DNA from: Klebsiella michiganensis
GTDB lineage: Bacteria > Pseudomonadota > Gammaproteobacteria > Enterobacterales > Enterobacteriaceae
NCBI RefSeq assembly: GCF_002925905.1
Contig: NZ_PRDB01000001.1
Coordinates: forward strand, 248,001 to 312,000
Direction: 5' to 3'
Length of the DNA: 64,000 nucleotides
Positions 26,321 to 38,047 of this stretch are shown piece after piece (position 1 is the first letter of the stretch; each line of letters starts with the position of its first letter). Below the pieces are notes generated by a model. That model was not told the DNA's origin. It ran no database searches and saw only the letters and a list, made by a program, of their open reading frames with translations. The translations under genes and the position numbers were made by a program.

Positions 26321-27816
26321 GACTGGCGGGCCTGTTTAATCTGCGTTCCCACGTCCTGCAGGCTGGCTTCAATGCGCCCCAGCCACTCGCCGGGAATAAA
26401 CAGACATTTCTGCTGTTCGCTGAAGCGGTTATGTTGCTGATGCCATTCGTCGTCCAGCGCCTCCAGCTGTTGCCTGATTTCTGCCGGCATATTTTCCCGT
26501 GATTCGCTACCGGGCAGGGAGAGTCGCGACCCCTGCAGGCTCACATCGCGCACGACCAGATGCTGGCTGGTATCGACATCCATATTCAGCTGCTGGGCAA
26601 AACCAATGCCGTTGAGCTTGCCGCGGATCTCACCCCCTTTCTCCAGCCAGTGAGCAAGCTCTTCACGAACAAACGTAATATGAATCACTTCCAGGTCGTG
26701 CAGTTTTAGCGGCTGCTGGAGAAGCAGCGTTAGCGTGGGGGCCTGCACTTCAGCAGGCAGTTCATAATGAGGTTTACGGCTGAACATCCCGCCGAGACGG
26801 GTGACTTTTAGCGCGGTCTTATCGCTTTGCTGCTGTTGAAGCTGAATGCGCCGTTGAATAATCGACCCGAGGCGGGTGAGCATCGCCTGCTGCTGCCAGG
26901 CGTGGCTGGTCATTAAGGTCTCAATCTGCACGGACATCAGATTCATCGTCTCAATATTGTGCCACAGGCAATCCTTCAGCAGGATCAGGTCTATTGGCGC
27001 AATGGTGTCGCGGCCGCTGAAAAAGGCGCTGGCCTGCAGCAGACGAATGGCTTTTTTCCAGCGACGATCTGAGACGTAAGGCGCGTTTGGCAACGTATCC
27101 AGCTGCTGGCGCAGCTGGAAAATCAGTTCAAATACGCTGTCCGGTAGCTTCACGCTGCCGATATCCTGCTGCCATTGCAGAAATTCCTCGTCGCTGACCT
27201 GCAAACTCGCCGGGACAGGATTACTGTTCTCGTCCTGCTGGCTTATCAGCATTGAGCGGAAGTTCGTTTTATCCTGTACCTTATCCAGCCATAGGCGAAT
27301 AAGCATACGATCGTATAAGGCTTCCAAACTGTTGTCTGCCTCCGGGAGCTCGTTCGACGCCGCCACCAGCAGGCGCATGGGGATCTTCTCTTCGGTCGCC
27401 CCGTTGCGGAAATGGCGTTCGTTTATCGCCGTAAGCAGCGTATTGAGAATCGCTGGGCCCGCTTTCCAGATCTCATCGAGAAAAACAATTTCAGCTTCCG
27501 GAAGATAGCCGGCGGTCAAACGTTCGTAGCGCCCTTCATCTTTCAGCGCCTGAATGGAGAGTGGGCCAAAGACCTCTTCCGGCGTGGAGAAACGAGTCAT
27601 CAGGTATTCAAATGCGCGAGCCTGCTGGAAGGCGAACTTGAGGCGACGGGCAATCAGGCTTTTGGCGATCCCCGGCGGGCCCAGCAGAAAAACGCTCTCG
27701 CCGCTGAGGGCGGCAAGCAGGCAAAGGCGTATTGCGTGGCTGCGTTCGAAGAGTCCTTTTTCCAGCGCGGCGCTGAGCCGGGAAATTCTTTCTGCCAGTA
27801 AATGTGATTGAGCCAT
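26317..27816 (-). CDS. ravA: MoxR-family AAA+ ATPase RavA
   Basis: The 499-aa protein has Walker A GPPGIAKS (near residue 47), Walker [10 protein letters not shown], sensor 1 [13 protein letters not shown] and a C-terminal LARA domain. In E. coli it is a hexamer that binds the lysine decarboxylase LdcI and, with ViaA, respiratory enzymes. It is first in the ravA-viaA operon. Confidence 0.96.
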   Translation of the reverse strand: MAQSHLLAERISRLSAALEKGLFERSHAIRLCLLAALSGESVFLLGPPGIAKSLIARRLKFAFQQARAFEYLMTRFSTPEEVFGPLSIQALKDEGRYERLTAGYLPEAEIVFLDEIWKAGPAILNTLLTAINERHFRNGATEEKIPMRLLVAASNELPEADNSLEALYDRMLIRLWLDKVQDKTNFRSMLISQQDENSNPVPASLQVSDEEFLQWQQDIGSVKLPDSVFELIFQLRQQLDTLPNAPYVSDRRWKKAIRLLQASAFFSGRDTIAPIDLILLKDCLWHNIETMNLMSVQIETLMTSHAWQQQAMLTRLGSIIQRRIQLQQQQSDKTALKVTRLGGMFSRKPHYELPAEVQAPTLTLLLQQPLKLHDLEVIHITFVREELAHWLEKGGEIRGKLNGIGFAQQLNMDVDTSQHLVVRDVSLQGSRLSLPGSESRENMPAEIRQQLEALDDEWHQQHNRFSEQQKCLFIPGEWLGRIEASLQDVGTQIKQARQS

Positions 27817-28033
27817 AATAGAGTTGCGTGCTTTTTAGAATGTCGTTGTTAGGTCGAGTATAGATGTTTGATTAGGGGTGGTAATAGCCTGAAGAATCGA
27901 TTTATTTTCTTTGAGTCAGGTTAAGATGATGTCAGTTAGGGGTACGATTCAGCAAATAATCGTGCATACTGTGCGCTTTTTGTGGGCCAAGGGACTAGGC
28001 ACACATTTGTTTTATAAACGAAAAGACTAGTCT

Positions 28034-29902
28034 ATGAGCACTGATAATAAGCAATCGCTGCCGGCAATAACGCTGGCGGCAATCGGCGTGGTATACGGCG
28101 ATATCGGCACCAGTCCACTGTATACACTTCGTGAATGTCTGTCAGGTCAGTTTGGCTTTGGCGTTGAGCGTGATGCTGTTTTTGGCTTCCTGTCGCTCAT
28201 TTTTTGGCTATTAATTCTTACCGTTTCACTCAAATACATCACCTTCGTGATGCGGGCAGATAACGCCGGTGAAGGCGGGATCCTGACGTTAATGTCGCTG
28301 GCGGGGCGAAACACCTCCGCGCGCGCCACGTCCATCCTGGTGATCCTTGGGCTTATCGGCGGCAGCTTCTTTTATGGCGAGGTGGTCATTACCCCTGCCA
28401 TCTCGGTGATGTCGGCGATAGAAGGTCTGGAAATTATCGCTCCGGACCTGGATACCTGGGTTGTGCCCATATCCATCATTGTCCTGACGCTGCTATTTGC
28501 CATTCAAAAGCACGGTACCAGCATGGTGGGTAAGCTGTTCGCGCCGATTATGCTGATCTGGTTCCTGCTGCTGGCGGTACTGGGCGCGCGCAGTATTTTC
28601 GCTAACCCTGAAGTGCTGCAGGCGTTGAACCCTTACTGGGCGGTTCATTTCTTCCTCGAATATAAAACCGTCTCGTTTGTGGCGCTGGGGGCGGTGGTGC
28701 TGTCGATTACCGGCGTGGAAGCGCTGTATGCCGACATGGGGCATTTCGGCAAATTGCCGATTCGCCTGGCCTGGTTTTCGGTCGTGCTGCCTTCGCTGGT
28801 ACTGAACTACTTTGGTCAGGGGGCGCTGCTGCTTAAACATCCGGAAGCGATTAAAAACCCGTTCTTTCTGCTGGCGCCGGAGTGGGCGCTGATCCCAATG
28901 CTGATCATTGCCGCCCTGGCGACGGTTATCGCTTCCCAGGCGGTTATCTCCGGCGTCTTCTCTCTGACTCGCCAGGCCGTGCGTCTGGGGTACCTGTCGC
29001 CGATGCGTATTATTCACACCTCGGAAATGGAGTCCGGGCAGATTTACATCCCGTTTATCAACTGGCTGCTCTATATCTCGGTGGTCATCGTGATTGTTAA
29101 CTTTGAGCACTCCTCGAATCTGGCGGCGGCATACGGTATTGCGGTGACCGGAACGATGGTGCTGACCACCATTCTGTTCACGACGGTGGCGCGGCAAAAC
29201 TGGCACTGGAATAAGTTTATTGTGGCGCTGCTGCTGGTTGCCTTTATGTGCATTGATATCCCGCTCTTCTCCGCGAACCTCGATAAAATCGTCTCCGGCG
29301 GCTGGCTGCCTCTGACCCTCGGTCTGGTGATGTTTACCATCATGACCACCTGGAAAAGCGAGCGTTTCCGCCTTCTGCGTCGGATGCATGAGCACGGTAA
29401 TTCTCTGGAGGCGATGATCTCTTCTCTTGAAAAATCGCCGCCGGTTCGCGTGCCGGGTACCGCTGTTTATATGTCCCGTGCGCTGAACGTGATTCCTTTC
29501 GCGCTGTTGCACAACCTGAAGCATAACAAGGTGCTGCACGAGCGGGTGATTTTGCTCACGCTGCGTACCGAAGACGCGCCGTACGTACATAACGTTCGTC
29601 GCGTGCAGATTGAACAGATATCGCCGTCGTTCTGGCGCGTCGTTGCCAGCTACGGCTGGCGCGAAACGCCGAACGTCGAAGAGGTTTTCCACCGCTGCGG
29701 GCTGGAAGGCCTGAGCTGCCGGATGATGGAGACCTCCTTCTTTATGTCGCATGAGTCGTTGATCATCGGCAAGCGGCCGTGGTATCTGCGCCTGCGCGGC
29801 AAGCTGTATCTGCTGCTGCAGCGCAACGCCCTGCGGGCGCCGGACCAGTTCGAAATCCCGCCTAACCGGGTTATTGAACTCGGCACCCAGGTTGAGATCT
29901 GA
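28034..29902 (+). CDS. kup: Low-affinity potassium transporter Kup
   Basis: The 622-aa KUP/HAK/KT potassium-proton symporter has about 12 membrane helices (residues 10-440), the family motif [15 protein letters not shown] at the N-terminus and a C-terminal cytosolic domain. It takes up potassium at low pH in E. coli. It is monocistronic, with a strong terminator 10 bases after the stop. Confidence 0.97.
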   Translation: MSTDNKQSLPAITLAAIGVVYGDIGTSPLYTLRECLSGQFGFGVERDAVFGFLSLIFWLLILTVSLKYITFVMRADNAGEGGILTLMSLAGRNTSARATSILVILGLIGGSFFYGEVVITPAISVMSAIEGLEIIAPDLDTWVVPISIIVLTLLFAIQKHGTSMVGKLFAPIMLIWFLLLAVLGARSIFANPEVLQALNPYWAVHFFLEYKTVSFVALGAVVLSITGVEALYADMGHFGKLPIRLAWFSVVLPSLVLNYFGQGALLLKHPEAIKNPFFLLAPEWALIPMLIIAALATVIASQAVISGVFSLTRQAVRLGYLSPMRIIHTSEMESGQIYIPFINWLLYISVVIVIVNFEHSSNLAAAYGIAVTGTMVLTTILFTTVARQNWHWNKFIVALLLVAFMCIDIPLFSANLDKIVSGGWLPLTLGLVMFTIMTTWKSERFRLLRRMHEHGNSLEAMISSLEKSPPVRVPGTAVYMSRALNVIPFALLHNLKHNKVLHERVILLTLRTEDAPYVHNVRRVQIEQISPSFWRVVASYGWRETPNVEEVFHRCGLEGLSCRMMETSFFMSHESLIIGKRPWYLRLRGKLYLLLQRNALRAPDQFEIPPNRVIELGTQVEI

Positions 29903-29911
29903 TTCGCTAAG

Positions 29912-29936
29912 GCCCTTCTTGATGAAGGGCTTTTTT
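29912..29936 (+). terminator. kup terminator
   Basis: A perfect 7-bp stem GCCCTTC/GAAGGGC with a 5-base loop is followed by six T. Confidence 0.92.
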
Positions 29937-29975
29937 GTTTTATCTGCTCGCTTCAGACTTATCTCGCTGCTGCGT

Positions 29976-30069
29976 TGCGAAACGTTTCGATGACGATCAC
30001 AATTCTCACATCTGGTGATGGTTTTCTGTTCTCTTATTGCTAATACTTATACCAGCGAAACGTTTCGCT
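29976..30069 (+). promoter_or_regulatory. rbs control region with two RbsR-type operators
   Basis: A perfect 16-bp palindrome AGCGAAACGTTTCGCT (30054-30069) is the RbsR operator just upstream of rbsD. A second palindrome with core CGAAACGTTTCG (29978-29989) lies 78 bp upstream centre to centre. The DNA between contains ATCACAATTCTCACA, possibly a degenerate CRP site, and TAATACTTATACC as candidate -10. Ribose releases RbsR. Confidence 0.85.
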
Positions 30070-30087
30070 AATGGAGCAAAAGAGAAA

Positions 30088-30507
30088 ATGAAAAAAGGTA
30101 CCGTCCTCAATGCTGATATCTCGTCGGTCATCTCCCGTCTGGGGCATACCGATACGCTGGTTGTTTGCGACGCTGGTTTACCGGTTCCCCGCAGCAGCGC
30201 GCGTATTGATATGGCGTTAACCCACGGGGTTCCCTCCTTTATGCAGGTTCTGGAGGTGGTGACGAGCGAAATGCAGGTTGAAGCGGCTATCCTGGCGGAA
30301 GAGATTAAAACCCTTAATCCGCAGCTCCATGCGACGTTGCTCACTCACCTTGAGCAGCTGCAGCAGCACCAGGGAAACACCATTGAAATTCGTTACACCA
30401 GTCATGAGCAGTTTAAAAAAGAAACCGCAGACAGTCAGGCGGTGATTCGCAGCGGGGAGTGTTCCCCGTATGCGAACGTTATTCTCTGTGCCGGCGTGAC
30501 GTTCTGA
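30088..30507 (+). CDS. rbsD: D-ribose pyranase RbsD
   Basis: The 139-aa mutarotase converts beta-D-ribopyranose to ribofuranose, the form used by RbsK. The start at 30088 ([20 protein letters not shown]) is preferred over the in-frame ATG at 30037, which lies upstream of the operator. The conserved GHTD at residues 19-22 includes the catalytic His. It is the first gene of rbsDACBKR. Confidence 0.96.
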   Translation: MKKGTVLNADISSVISRLGHTDTLVVCDAGLPVPRSSARIDMALTHGVPSFMQVLEVVTSEMQVEAAILAEEIKTLNPQLHATLLTHLEQLQQHQGNTIEIRYTSHEQFKKETADSQAVIRSGECSPYANVILCAGVTF

Positions 30508-30517
30508 GGTCGCCGAT

Positions 30518-32023
30518 ATGGAAGCCTTATTGCAACTAAAAGGGATCGATAAAGCGTTCCCTGGCGTCAAGGCGCTCTCCGGCGCCTCGCTAAATGTCTA
30601 TCCAGGCCGCGTGATGGCGCTGGTCGGGGAGAACGGTGCCGGCAAGTCCACCATGATGAAGGTGCTGACCGGTATCTACTCCCGCGATGCCGGTTCGCTG
30701 CTGTGGTTGGGGAAAGAGACCACCTTCAACGGACCTAAATCTTCTCAGGAAGCCGGAATCGGCATCATTCACCAGGAACTCAACCTGATCCCCCAACTGA
30801 CGATCGCCGAGAATATTTTCCTCGGTCGTGAGTTTGTGAATCGCTTTGGCAAAATTGACTGGAAAACGATGTATGCCGAAGCTGACAAGCTATTGGCAAA
30901 GCTGAACTTACGCTTCAACAGCCAAAAGCTGGTGGGCGATTTGTCGATCGGCGATCAGCAGATGGTCGAGATCGCTAAAGTGCTGAGCTTTGAGTCGAAG
31001 TTCATCATTATGGATGAGCCCACCGACGCGCTAACCGACACCGAGACCGAATCCCTGTTCCGCGTGATCCGCGAACTGAAATCGCAGGGGCGCGGTATTG
31101 TCTATATCTCTCACCGTATGAAAGAGATCTTCGAAATTTGCGATGACGTCACGGTCTTCCGCGATGGGCAGTTTATCGCCGAGCGCGAAGTGGCCAGCCT
31201 GGATGAAGATCTGCTGATTGAGATGATGGTCGGCCGCAAGCTGGAGGATCAGTATCCGCATCTGGACAAAGCCCCGGGCGCGGTTCGCCTTAAGGTAGAC
31301 AACTTGTGCGGCTCAGGGGTGGAGAACGTCTCCTTTATTCTGCGTCAGGGCGAGATCCTCGGCGTTGCCGGGCTGATGGGCGCCGGACGAACCGAACTGA
31401 TGAAGGTGCTCTACGGTGCGCTGCCGCGCAGCAGCGGATCGGTTACCCTGGATGGGCATGAGGTCATTACGCGTTCTCCGCAGGATGGCCTGGCCAACGG
31501 CATTGTTTATATCTCCGAAGACCGCAAGCGCGATGGTTTAGTGCTCGGCATGTCGGTTAAAGAGAATATGTCGCTCACCGCGCTGCGTTACTTCAGCCGC
31601 GGCGGCGGTAGCCTGAAGCATAAAGATGAACAGCAGGCGGTAGGAGATTTTATCCGCCTGTTTAATGTGAAAACGCCGTCGATGGAGCAGGCTATTGGGC
31701 TGCTATCGGGCGGTAACCAGCAGAAGGTAGCGATTGCCCGCGGCTTGATGACCCGTCCGAAGGTGCTGATCCTTGATGAACCGACCCGCGGCGTCGACGT
31801 CGGGGCGAAGAAAGAGATCTACCAGCTGATTAACCAGTTTAAAGCCGAAGGCCTGAGCATCATTCTGGTCTCTTCGGAGATGCCGGAAGTGCTGGGCATG
31901 AGCGATCGCATCATGGTGATGCATGAAGGGCACCTCGGCGGTGAATTCACACGCGAGCAGGCCACCCAGGAAGTATTGATGGCTGCCGCTGTGGGCAAGC
32001 TTAACCGTGTGAATCAGGAGTAA
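30518..32023 (+). CDS. rbsA: Ribose ABC transporter ATP-binding protein RbsA
   Basis: The 501-aa protein fuses two ABC ATPase domains. The first has Walker [10 protein letters not shown] and Walker [12 protein letters not shown]. The second has a degenerate P-loop ([10 protein letters not shown]) and signature [15 protein letters not shown], as is usual for sugar importers of this class. It follows rbsD by 10 bases. Confidence 0.97.
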   Translation: MEALLQLKGIDKAFPGVKALSGASLNVYPGRVMALVGENGAGKSTMMKVLTGIYSRDAGSLLWLGKETTFNGPKSSQEAGIGIIHQELNLIPQLTIAENIFLGREFVNRFGKIDWKTMYAEADKLLAKLNLRFNSQKLVGDLSIGDQQMVEIAKVLSFESKFIIMDEPTDALTDTETESLFRVIRELKSQGRGIVYISHRMKEIFEICDDVTVFRDGQFIAEREVASLDEDLLIEMMVGRKLEDQYPHLDKAPGAVRLKVDNLCGSGVENVSFILRQGEILGVAGLMGAGRTELMKVLYGALPRSSGSVTLDGHEVITRSPQDGLANGIVYISEDRKRDGLVLGMSVKENMSLTALRYFSRGGGSLKHKDEQQAVGDFIRLFNVKTPSMEQAIGLLSGGNQQKVAIARGLMTRPKVLILDEPTRGVDVGAKKEIYQLINQFKAEGLSIILVSSEMPEVLGMSDRIMVMHEGHLGGEFTREQATQEVLMAAAVGKLNRVNQE

Positions 32024-32028
32024 AAAAG

Positions 32029-32994
32029 ATGAATAACCCGGCTGTTTCTGGTCGTCGCTACTTCACAAAAGCGTGGCTGATGGAGCAAAAATCGCTGATT
32101 GCCCTGCTGGTGCTGATTGCGATTGTCTCGACCATGAGCCCCAACTTTTTTACCGTGAATAACCTGTTCAATATTCTGCAGCAGACTTCAGTTAACGCCA
32201 TTATGGCGGTCGGGATGACGCTGGTTATCCTGACTTCGGGCATCGACCTGTCCGTCGGTTCCCTGCTGGCGCTGACCGGCGCGGTGGCGGCTTCCATTGT
32301 CGGGATTGAGGTCAACGCGCTGGTGGCGGTGGCCGCTGCGCTGGCGTTAGGTGCGGCAATTGGCGCCGTGACCGGCGTGATCGTGGCGAAAGGGCGCGTA
32401 CAGGCATTTATCGCCACGCTGGTCATGATGCTGCTGCTGCGCGGCGTGACGATGGTGTATACCAACGGCAGCCCGGTAAACACCGGCTTTACCGACAACG
32501 CCGATCTGTTTGGCTGGTTCGGGATTGGCCGTCCGCTGGGGATCCCAACGCCGGTGTGGATTATGGCGATCGTCTTCCTGGCCGCCTGGTACATGCTGCA
32601 CCATACCCGCCTGGGTCGTTATATCTACGCGCTCGGCGGCAACGAAGCGGCAACGCGTCTTTCCGGCATCAGCGTGAATAAAGTTAAAATCATCGTCTAT
32701 TCTTTGTGCGGCATGCTGGCCTCGCTGGCCGGCATTATTGAGGTCGCGCGTCTCTCTTCCGCGCAGCCGACGGCGGGCACCGGATATGAACTGGATGCGA
32801 TTGCGGCGGTGGTGCTCGGCGGTACCAGCCTTGCGGGCGGTAAAGGCCGTATTGTCGGGACGCTGATTGGCGCGTTGATTCTTGGATTTCTGAACAACGG
32901 ACTGAATTTATTAGGCGTTTCATCCTATTACCAGATGATCGTGAAAGCGGTGGTTATTTTGCTGGCGGTACTGGTAGATAACAAGAAGCAGTAA
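32029..32994 (+). CDS. rbsC: Ribose ABC transporter permease RbsC
   Basis: The 321-aa inner-membrane permease has about ten hydrophobic segments, the motif GIDLSVGSLLALTG and the coupling segment GGNEAATRLSGISVNKVK. Length is as in E. coli. It works as a dimer with RbsA and receives ribose from RbsB. Confidence 0.97.
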   Translation: MNNPAVSGRRYFTKAWLMEQKSLIALLVLIAIVSTMSPNFFTVNNLFNILQQTSVNAIMAVGMTLVILTSGIDLSVGSLLALTGAVAASIVGIEVNALVAVAAALALGAAIGAVTGVIVAKGRVQAFIATLVMMLLLRGVTMVYTNGSPVNTGFTDNADLFGWFGIGRPLGIPTPVWIMAIVFLAAWYMLHHTRLGRYIYALGGNEAATRLSGISVNKVKIIVYSLCGMLASLAGIIEVARLSSAQPTAGTGYELDAIAAVVLGGTSLAGGKGRIVGTLIGALILGFLNNGLNLLGVSSYYQMIVKAVVILLAVLVDNKKQ

Positions 32995-33021
32995 CTGATA
33001 ACTCTACAGGACATCTTAACT

Positions 33022-33912
33022 ATGAATATGAAAAAACTGGCGACCCTGGTCTCTGCTGTAGCGTTAAGTGCGACCGTAAGCGCAAACGCGATGGCGAAAG
33101 ACACTATCGCTCTGGTTATCTCAACCCTTAACAACCCGTTCTTTGTCTCGCTGAAGGATGGCGCGCAAAAAGAAGCGGACAAACTGGGCTATAACCTGGT
33201 GGTTCTGGACTCTCAGAATAACCCGGCCAAAGAGCTGGCTAACGTGCAGGATTTAACCGTTCGTGGTACCAAACTGCTGCTGATCAACCCAACGGATTCC
33301 GATGCGGTGGGTAACGCCGTGAAGCTGGCTAACCAGGCTAAAATTCCGGTTATCACCCTCGACCGTCAGGCGTCAAAAGGCGACGTGGTGAGCCATATCG
33401 CGTCTGATAACGTGCTGGGCGGTAAGATGGCCGGTGACTATATCGCGAAGAAAGTCGGTGAAAGCGCGAAGATCATTGAACTACAGGGCATTGCCGGGAC
33501 GTCCGCGGCGCGCGAGCGTGGCGAAGGTTTCCAGCAGGCCGTTGCTGCGCATAAGTTTAACGTTCTGGCCAGCCAGCCGGCAGATTTTGACCGTACCAAG
33601 GGCCTGAACGTCATGCAGAACCTGCTGACGGCGCATCCTGATGTACAGGCCGTATTCGCCCAAAACGATGAAATGGCGCTGGGCGCGCTGCGTGCCCTGC
33701 AAACGGCAGGCAAATCTGATGTGATGGTTGTTGGATTTGACGGCACTCCGGATGGCGAAAAAGCGGTAAATAGTGGCAAACTGGCAGCGACCATCGCCCA
33801 GTTACCGGAGCAGATCGGCGTGAAAGGCGTTGAGACAGCCGATAAAGTGCTGAAGGGCGAAAAAGTGGAAACCAGCTATCCGGTTGAGTTGAAACTGGTC
33901 ATTAAGCAATAA
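33022..33912 (+). CDS. rbsB: Periplasmic ribose-binding protein RbsB
   Basis: The 296-aa substrate-binding protein has a signal peptide cleaved after NAMA (residue 25) and a two-lobed periplasmic-binding fold ([43 protein letters not shown]). It feeds RbsAC and, in E. coli, the Trg chemoreceptor. A stable hairpin downstream should protect its mRNA. Confidence 0.97.
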   Translation: MNMKKLATLVSAVALSATVSANAMAKDTIALVISTLNNPFFVSLKDGAQKEADKLGYNLVVLDSQNNPAKELANVQDLTVRGTKLLLINPTDSDAVGNAVKLANQAKIPVITLDRQASKGDVVSHIASDNVLGGKMAGDYIAKKVGESAKIIELQGIAGTSAARERGEGFQQAVAAHKFNVLASQPADFDRTKGLNVMQNLLTAHPDVQAVFAQNDEMALGALRALQTAGKSDVMVVGFDGTPDGEKAVNSGKLAATIAQLPEQIGVKGVETADKVLKGEKVETSYPVELKLVIKQ

Positions 33913-33970
33913 TGTGCGATTCGGATCGGTGACGGTCCGAGGGACAACATAATAAAGAAAAGCAGGGCAT

Positions 33971-33993
33971 GCGCCACCGGATTCCGGTGGCGC
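33971..33993 (+). repeat. rbsB-rbsK intercistronic hairpin
   Basis: A perfect 10-bp inverted repeat (GCGCCACCGG/CCGGTGGCGC) with loop ATT and no U-run. It is likely a mRNA-stability hairpin that keeps rbsB message in excess over rbsK, in the place of a REP element. Confidence 0.75.
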
Positions 33994-34013
33994 GCTTTCC
34001 GGGAATATTGATT

Positions 34014-34943
34014 ATGAAAACCGCAGGCAAACTTGTCGTCCTTGGCAGTATCAACGCCGATCACATCCTGAATCTTGACGCCTTCCCAACGCCGGGTGAA
34101 ACCGTTACCGGTCATCACTATCAGGTCGCTTTTGGCGGTAAGGGCGCAAACCAGGCGGTTGCTGCCGGACGCAGCGGAGCTAATATCGCCTTTATCGCCT
34201 GTACCGGCGATGACGATATTGGCGAACGCGTTCGTCGTCAGCTGGAAAGCGATAATATCGACGTCGCGCCGGTCAGGGCCGTTGCCGGAGAATCAACCGG
34301 CGTGGCGCTGATTTTTGTTAACGCTGAAGGTGAGAATACTATCGGTATTCATGCTGGCGCTAACGCCGCGCTCAGCGTGGCTCAGGTTGATGCGGAAAAA
34401 GAGCGTATTGCCGGCGCGCAGGCGCTGCTGATGCAGCTGGAATCGCCGCTGGAAAGCGTACTGGCCGCGGCGAAAATCGCTCACCAGAATCAAACCTCAG
34501 TTATCCTCAATCCGGCGCCGGCACGTGAATTGCCCGATGAACTGCTCACACTGGTGGATATCATTACCCCTAACGAGACCGAAGCGGAAAAGCTCACCGG
34601 CGTTCGCGTAGAAAGCGACGATGATGCGGCAAAAGCCGCCAAAGTGCTCCATGATAAAGGTATTGGTACGGTGATCATTACGCTTGGCAGCCGTGGCGTA
34701 TGGGCCAGCAGCGAAGGTGAAGGTCGTCGGGTTCCCGGTTTTAAAGTGCAGGCGGTTGATACCATCGCCGCTGGCGATACCTTTAATGGTGCGCTGGTCA
34801 CCGCGCTGCTTGAAGGTAGCGAACTGGCGCAGGCGATTCGTTTTGCCCATGCCGCCGCCGCTATCGCCGTCACCCGCAAAGGGGCTCAGCCCTCCGTGCC
34901 CTGGCGAAAAGAAATAGACGAATTTTTACGTCAACAGGGGTAA
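34014..34943 (+). CDS. rbsK: Ribokinase
   Basis: The 309-aa PfkB-family kinase makes ribose-5-phosphate. The start at 34014 (MKTAGKLVVLGSINADHIL) is chosen over 33969, which would put the hairpin at 33971-33993 inside the gene. It has the substrate motif GGKGANQAVAAGRSG and the catalytic DTIAAGDTFNGAL with the Asp base. Confidence 0.97.
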   Translation: MKTAGKLVVLGSINADHILNLDAFPTPGETVTGHHYQVAFGGKGANQAVAAGRSGANIAFIACTGDDDIGERVRRQLESDNIDVAPVRAVAGESTGVALIFVNAEGENTIGIHAGANAALSVAQVDAEKERIAGAQALLMQLESPLESVLAAAKIAHQNQTSVILNPAPARELPDELLTLVDIITPNETEAEKLTGVRVESDDDAAKAAKVLHDKGIGTVIITLGSRGVWASSEGEGRRVPGFKVQAVDTIAAGDTFNGALVTALLEGSELAQAIRFAHAAAAIAVTRKGAQPSVPWRKEIDEFLRQQG

Positions 34944-34946
34944 CGA

Positions 34947-35939
34947 TTGGCTACCATGAAGGATGTAGCCCGCATTGCGGGCGTTTCCACTTCGACGGTT
35001 TCTCATGTCATCAACAAAGATCGTTTCGTTAGCGAAGCTATTACCGCTAAAGTCGACGCCGCGATTAAGAGCCTGAACTATGCACCGTCCGCGCTGGCGC
35101 GCAGCCTCAAATTAAATCAAACCCGCACCATAGGCATGCTCATTACCGCCAGTACCAATCCGTTTTACTCGGAGCTGGTGCGCGGCGTGGAGCGCAGCTG
35201 CTTTGAACGGGGTTATAGCCTTGTGCTATGTAATACCGAAGGCGATGAACAGCGGATGAACCGTAATCTGGAGACGCTGATGCAAAAGCGCGTCGATGGT
35301 TTACTGCTGCTGTGCACTGAAACGCATCAACCTTCGCCGGAGATTATGCAGCGCTACCCTTCTGTACCGACGGTGATGATGGACTGGGCGCCGTTCGACG
35401 GCGATAGCGATCTGATTCAGGATAACTCTCTACTGGGCGGCGATATGGCGACGCAGTATCTGATCGACCAGGGCTATACGCGGATTGCCTGTATTGCGGG
35501 TCCGCTGGATAAAACTCCTGCTCGACTGCGCCTGGAGGGATATCAGGAAGCGATGGCCCGAGCCGGACTCACGGTACCTGAAGGATATGTGATTAGCAGC
35601 GATTTTGAGTTTGGCGGCGGTTTCAGCGCCATGCAGAAGCTGCTGATGCTGCCAGCGCTGCCGCAGGCGGTGTTTATCGGTAACGATGCGATGGCGGTAG
35701 GCGCCTATCAGGCCCTTTATCAGAGCGGTCTGCGTATCCCACAGGATATGGCGCTGGTAGGCTATGACGACATTGAACTGGCGCGCTATATGACGCCGCC
35801 GTTAACCACAATTCATCAACCGAAAGATGAACTGGGCGAGCTGGCCATCGATGTGCTGATTCACCGTATGGCTGACCCGGGACAAAAACAGCAGCGCGTA
35901 CAGTTAACCCCCGAGCTGGTGGTTCGCGGCTCAGCCTAA
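34947..35939 (+). CDS. rbsR: Ribose operon repressor RbsR
   Basis: The 330-aa LacI-family repressor has an N-terminal helix-turn-helix ([20 protein letters not shown]), a hinge helix and a periplasmic-binding-like effector domain. The start is TTG at 34947, three bases after the rbsK stop, with GGGG upstream; this gives the conserved [10 protein letters not shown]-terminus. An ATG three codons in is the alternative. It ends convergently with hsrA, sharing four bases. Confidence 0.95.
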   Translation: MATMKDVARIAGVSTSTVSHVINKDRFVSEAITAKVDAAIKSLNYAPSALARSLKLNQTRTIGMLITASTNPFYSELVRGVERSCFERGYSLVLCNTEGDEQRMNRNLETLMQKRVDGLLLLCTETHQPSPEIMQRYPSVPTVMMDWAPFDGDSDLIQDNSLLGGDMATQYLIDQGYTRIACIAGPLDKTPARLRLEGYQEAMARAGLTVPEGYVISSDFEFGGGFSAMQKLLMLPALPQAVFIGNDAMAVGAYQALYQSGLRIPQDMALVGYDDIELARYMTPPLTTIHQPKDELGELAIDVLIHRMADPGQKQQRVQLTPELVVRGSA

Positions 35940-37333
35940 CGCTTGTGCCGCTCCTTAATCAGGTTGCGGCCATCTTTTGCTCTTAATAAGGTAAATACCA
36001 GCGCCGATACCACGGTGATAACCCCCATGGTAATAAAGGTGTAGTGAAACTGCTCGATGGTATTTGCGCTATCGAATCCTTCATAAAACCGCAGCACCGC
36101 CGCGCTAACGGCGACCCCGAGACTGATCGATAGCTGCTGCGTCACGGCCAACATGCTGTTGCCGCTGCTGGCGTTTTCATCGGTTAAATCGGCGAGCGTG
36201 ATGGTGTTCATGGAGGTGAACTGGGTGGACATTGCCATTCCCAGAATGAAGAGCGGCAGCAGCAGCATCCAGATCGACATATCCGGCGATTGCAGCGAAA
36301 ACTGAGCGATCATCAGGCCAATAAATATCGTGACCCCAACCAGCGTTTTACGGTAACCAAACCAGCGAAGAATCTGGGTGACGGTTGATTTCGCAATAAT
36401 CGAACCGATAGCCGTAGGCGCTATCATGCAGCCAGCAATAATCGCCGGATAACCGAAGCCAACCTGTAACATCAGCGGCATCAGGAACGGAACGCAACCG
36501 GTACCCAGGCGCGTGGCCAGGTTGCCCGCAATCCCGACAGAGAAAGTATGCGTCTTAAATAAAGAAAGCGAAATGAGCGGCGTGGGATGGCGGCGAGCGT
36601 GACGAATATAGGCCCACAGTAAAACGATGCTCAGGGCGATAACCGCCAGAGCCATCCATGTGGCGACAATTTTCTCGCCAAACAGCTCAATTCCGCTGGA
36701 AAACAGAACCAGGCTCAGGCCAAACAGGATAAAACCGAGCGTGTCGAAGCGGCGCCGTGGCGTGGTGAAATCCGGCATATACTTGCGGGCATACACGATC
36801 CCGATAATACCGATGGGAATATTAATCAAGAAAATCCAGTGCCAGCTGGCCCAGGTCACCAGTACTCCGCCGAGCACGGGACCGAGGATAGGGCCGACCA
36901 GTCCAGGCATCGTGACGAAGTTGAGCACCGGCAGCAGTTCGCTGCGCGGATAGGCGCGCAGTAGCGCCAGCCTGGCTACCGGCATCATCATGGCCCCGCC
37001 GATGCCCTGAATGACGCGGAAGATAACCAGTTCCATCAGGGAGTTGGAAAGCGCGCAGGCCAGGGAACCGAGGGTAAACAGGCTGACGGCGATGATAAAC
37101 ACTTTTCGCGTGCCGAAGCGGTCGGCCAGCCAACCGCTGACCGGGATAAGCATGGCCACCGTCAGCGTATAGCTGATAATGGCCGACTGCATCGCTAGCG
37201 GTGAACGGTTGAGGCTATGAGCGATAGCGGGAAGGGCTGTATTCAGAATGGTGGCGTCGAGCGCCTGCATAAAAAAAGCCATCGCTGCGATCCATGGCAG
37301 CCCGGCCATACTGCGGGCTTTCTTTTTGGTCAT
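35936..37333 (-). CDS. hsrA: MFS multidrug-type transporter HsrA (DHA2 family)
   Basis: The 465-aa major-facilitator drug:proton antiporter has about 14 membrane segments, the motif A-like [13 protein letters not shown], and motif C-like [13 protein letters not shown] in helix 5. Position between rbsR and yieP identifies it with E. coli hsrA (yieO). The physiological substrate is not known. It lies 12 bases after yieP, so the two are probably cotranscribed. Confidence 0.9.
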   Translation of the reverse strand: MTKKKARSMAGLPWIAAMAFFMQALDATILNTALPAIAHSLNRSPLAMQSAIISYTLTVAMLIPVSGWLADRFGTRKVFIIAVSLFTLGSLACALSNSLMELVIFRVIQGIGGAMMMPVARLALLRAYPRSELLPVLNFVTMPGLVGPILGPVLGGVLVTWASWHWIFLINIPIGIIGIVYARKYMPDFTTPRRRFDTLGFILFGLSLVLFSSGIELFGEKIVATWMALAVIALSIVLLWAYIRHARRHPTPLISLSLFKTHTFSVGIAGNLATRLGTGCVPFLMPLMLQVGFGYPAIIAGCMIAPTAIGSIIAKSTVTQILRWFGYRKTLVGVTIFIGLMIAQFSLQSPDMSIWMLLLPLFILGMAMSTQFTSMNTITLADLTDENASSGNSMLAVTQQLSISLGVAVSAAVLRFYEGFDSANTIEQFHYTFITMGVITVVSALVFTLLRAKDGRNLIKERHKR

Positions 37334-37345
37334 TCGATACCCTTG

Positions 37346-38047
37346 CTATTTGTCGGAATGGTTGGGAGCGCTCAACAACGCCTGGCAGGCGCTCAGCGCC
37401 CGCAAACCGTCGCTATCCAGAATGGCATCAACGATTGCCTGGTGCAGATCCAGTTTCACCACTTCATTCTGCGTAATCGACGTGAAGTAGGTGTGATAGA
37501 CAGAATGAAATAAAGAAGCGAAAGAGATCAGGAAAGGGTTGCCGCTCATTTCATATATATGTTCATGCCAGGCCATATCGACTTCAATCCAGCGTTCGCG
37601 CTGAAAGTTCCTCTTCAGCTCAACCATCTCCTCCATCAAAGCGTTGAGCTGGGCTTTTTGCTCCGGCGTCCCTGAGGTTGACGCCAGAAAACAGGCTTGA
37701 GGTTCCAGACTGCCGCGCATCACGAGGAAATGGCTGACAACATCGGAGAAGTTATCTTCTGTTAACCACCAGGCCAGGAGTTCTTTATCGAGAAAGTTCC
37801 AGCTGCTGCGTGGCATCACCCGCGTTCCGATGCGCGGTCGTGGTAAAAGCATGCCTTTTGCCGCTAGCGTCTTCACCGCTTCACGCACGGCGGTGCGGCT
37901 CACGCCAAACTGCTCGCCCAGTTCCATCTCGCCTGGAAGGATACTTTCTGGCTGATATTCACCGGTCAAAATTTTTTGAGCCAGCTTCTCCGCTAATACC
38001 CAGGAGATATTCTTTTGTGCCGCCAACTGCTGTGCGCTTAAAGACAT
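37346..38047 (-). CDS. yieP: FadR-subfamily GntR transcriptional regulator YieP
   Basis: The 233-aa protein has an N-terminal winged helix (LGEQFGVSRTAVREAVKTLAAKGML) and a C-terminal helical FCD ligand domain with metal-binding His residues (for example WHEHIYEMSGN). Context implies control of hsrA and itself; the ligand is unknown. It marks the left flank of the rRNA operon. Confidence 0.92.
   Translation of the reverse strand: MSLSAQQLAAQKNISWVLAEKLAQKILTGEYQPESILPGEMELGEQFGVSRTAVREAVKTLAAKGMLLPRPRIGTRVMPRSSWNFLDKELLAWWLTEDNFSDVVSHFLVMRGSLEPQACFLASTSGTPEQKAQLNALMEEMVELKRNFQRERWIEVDMAWHEHIYEMSGNPFLISFASLFHSVYHTYFTSITQNEVVKLDLHQAIVDAILDSDGLRALSACQALLSAPNHSDK

Noticed and set aside
28493-29752. 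419-codon minus-strand ORF antisense to kup
   Set aside because: Rich in His, Arg and Gln from complementing membrane-protein codons; no gene features.
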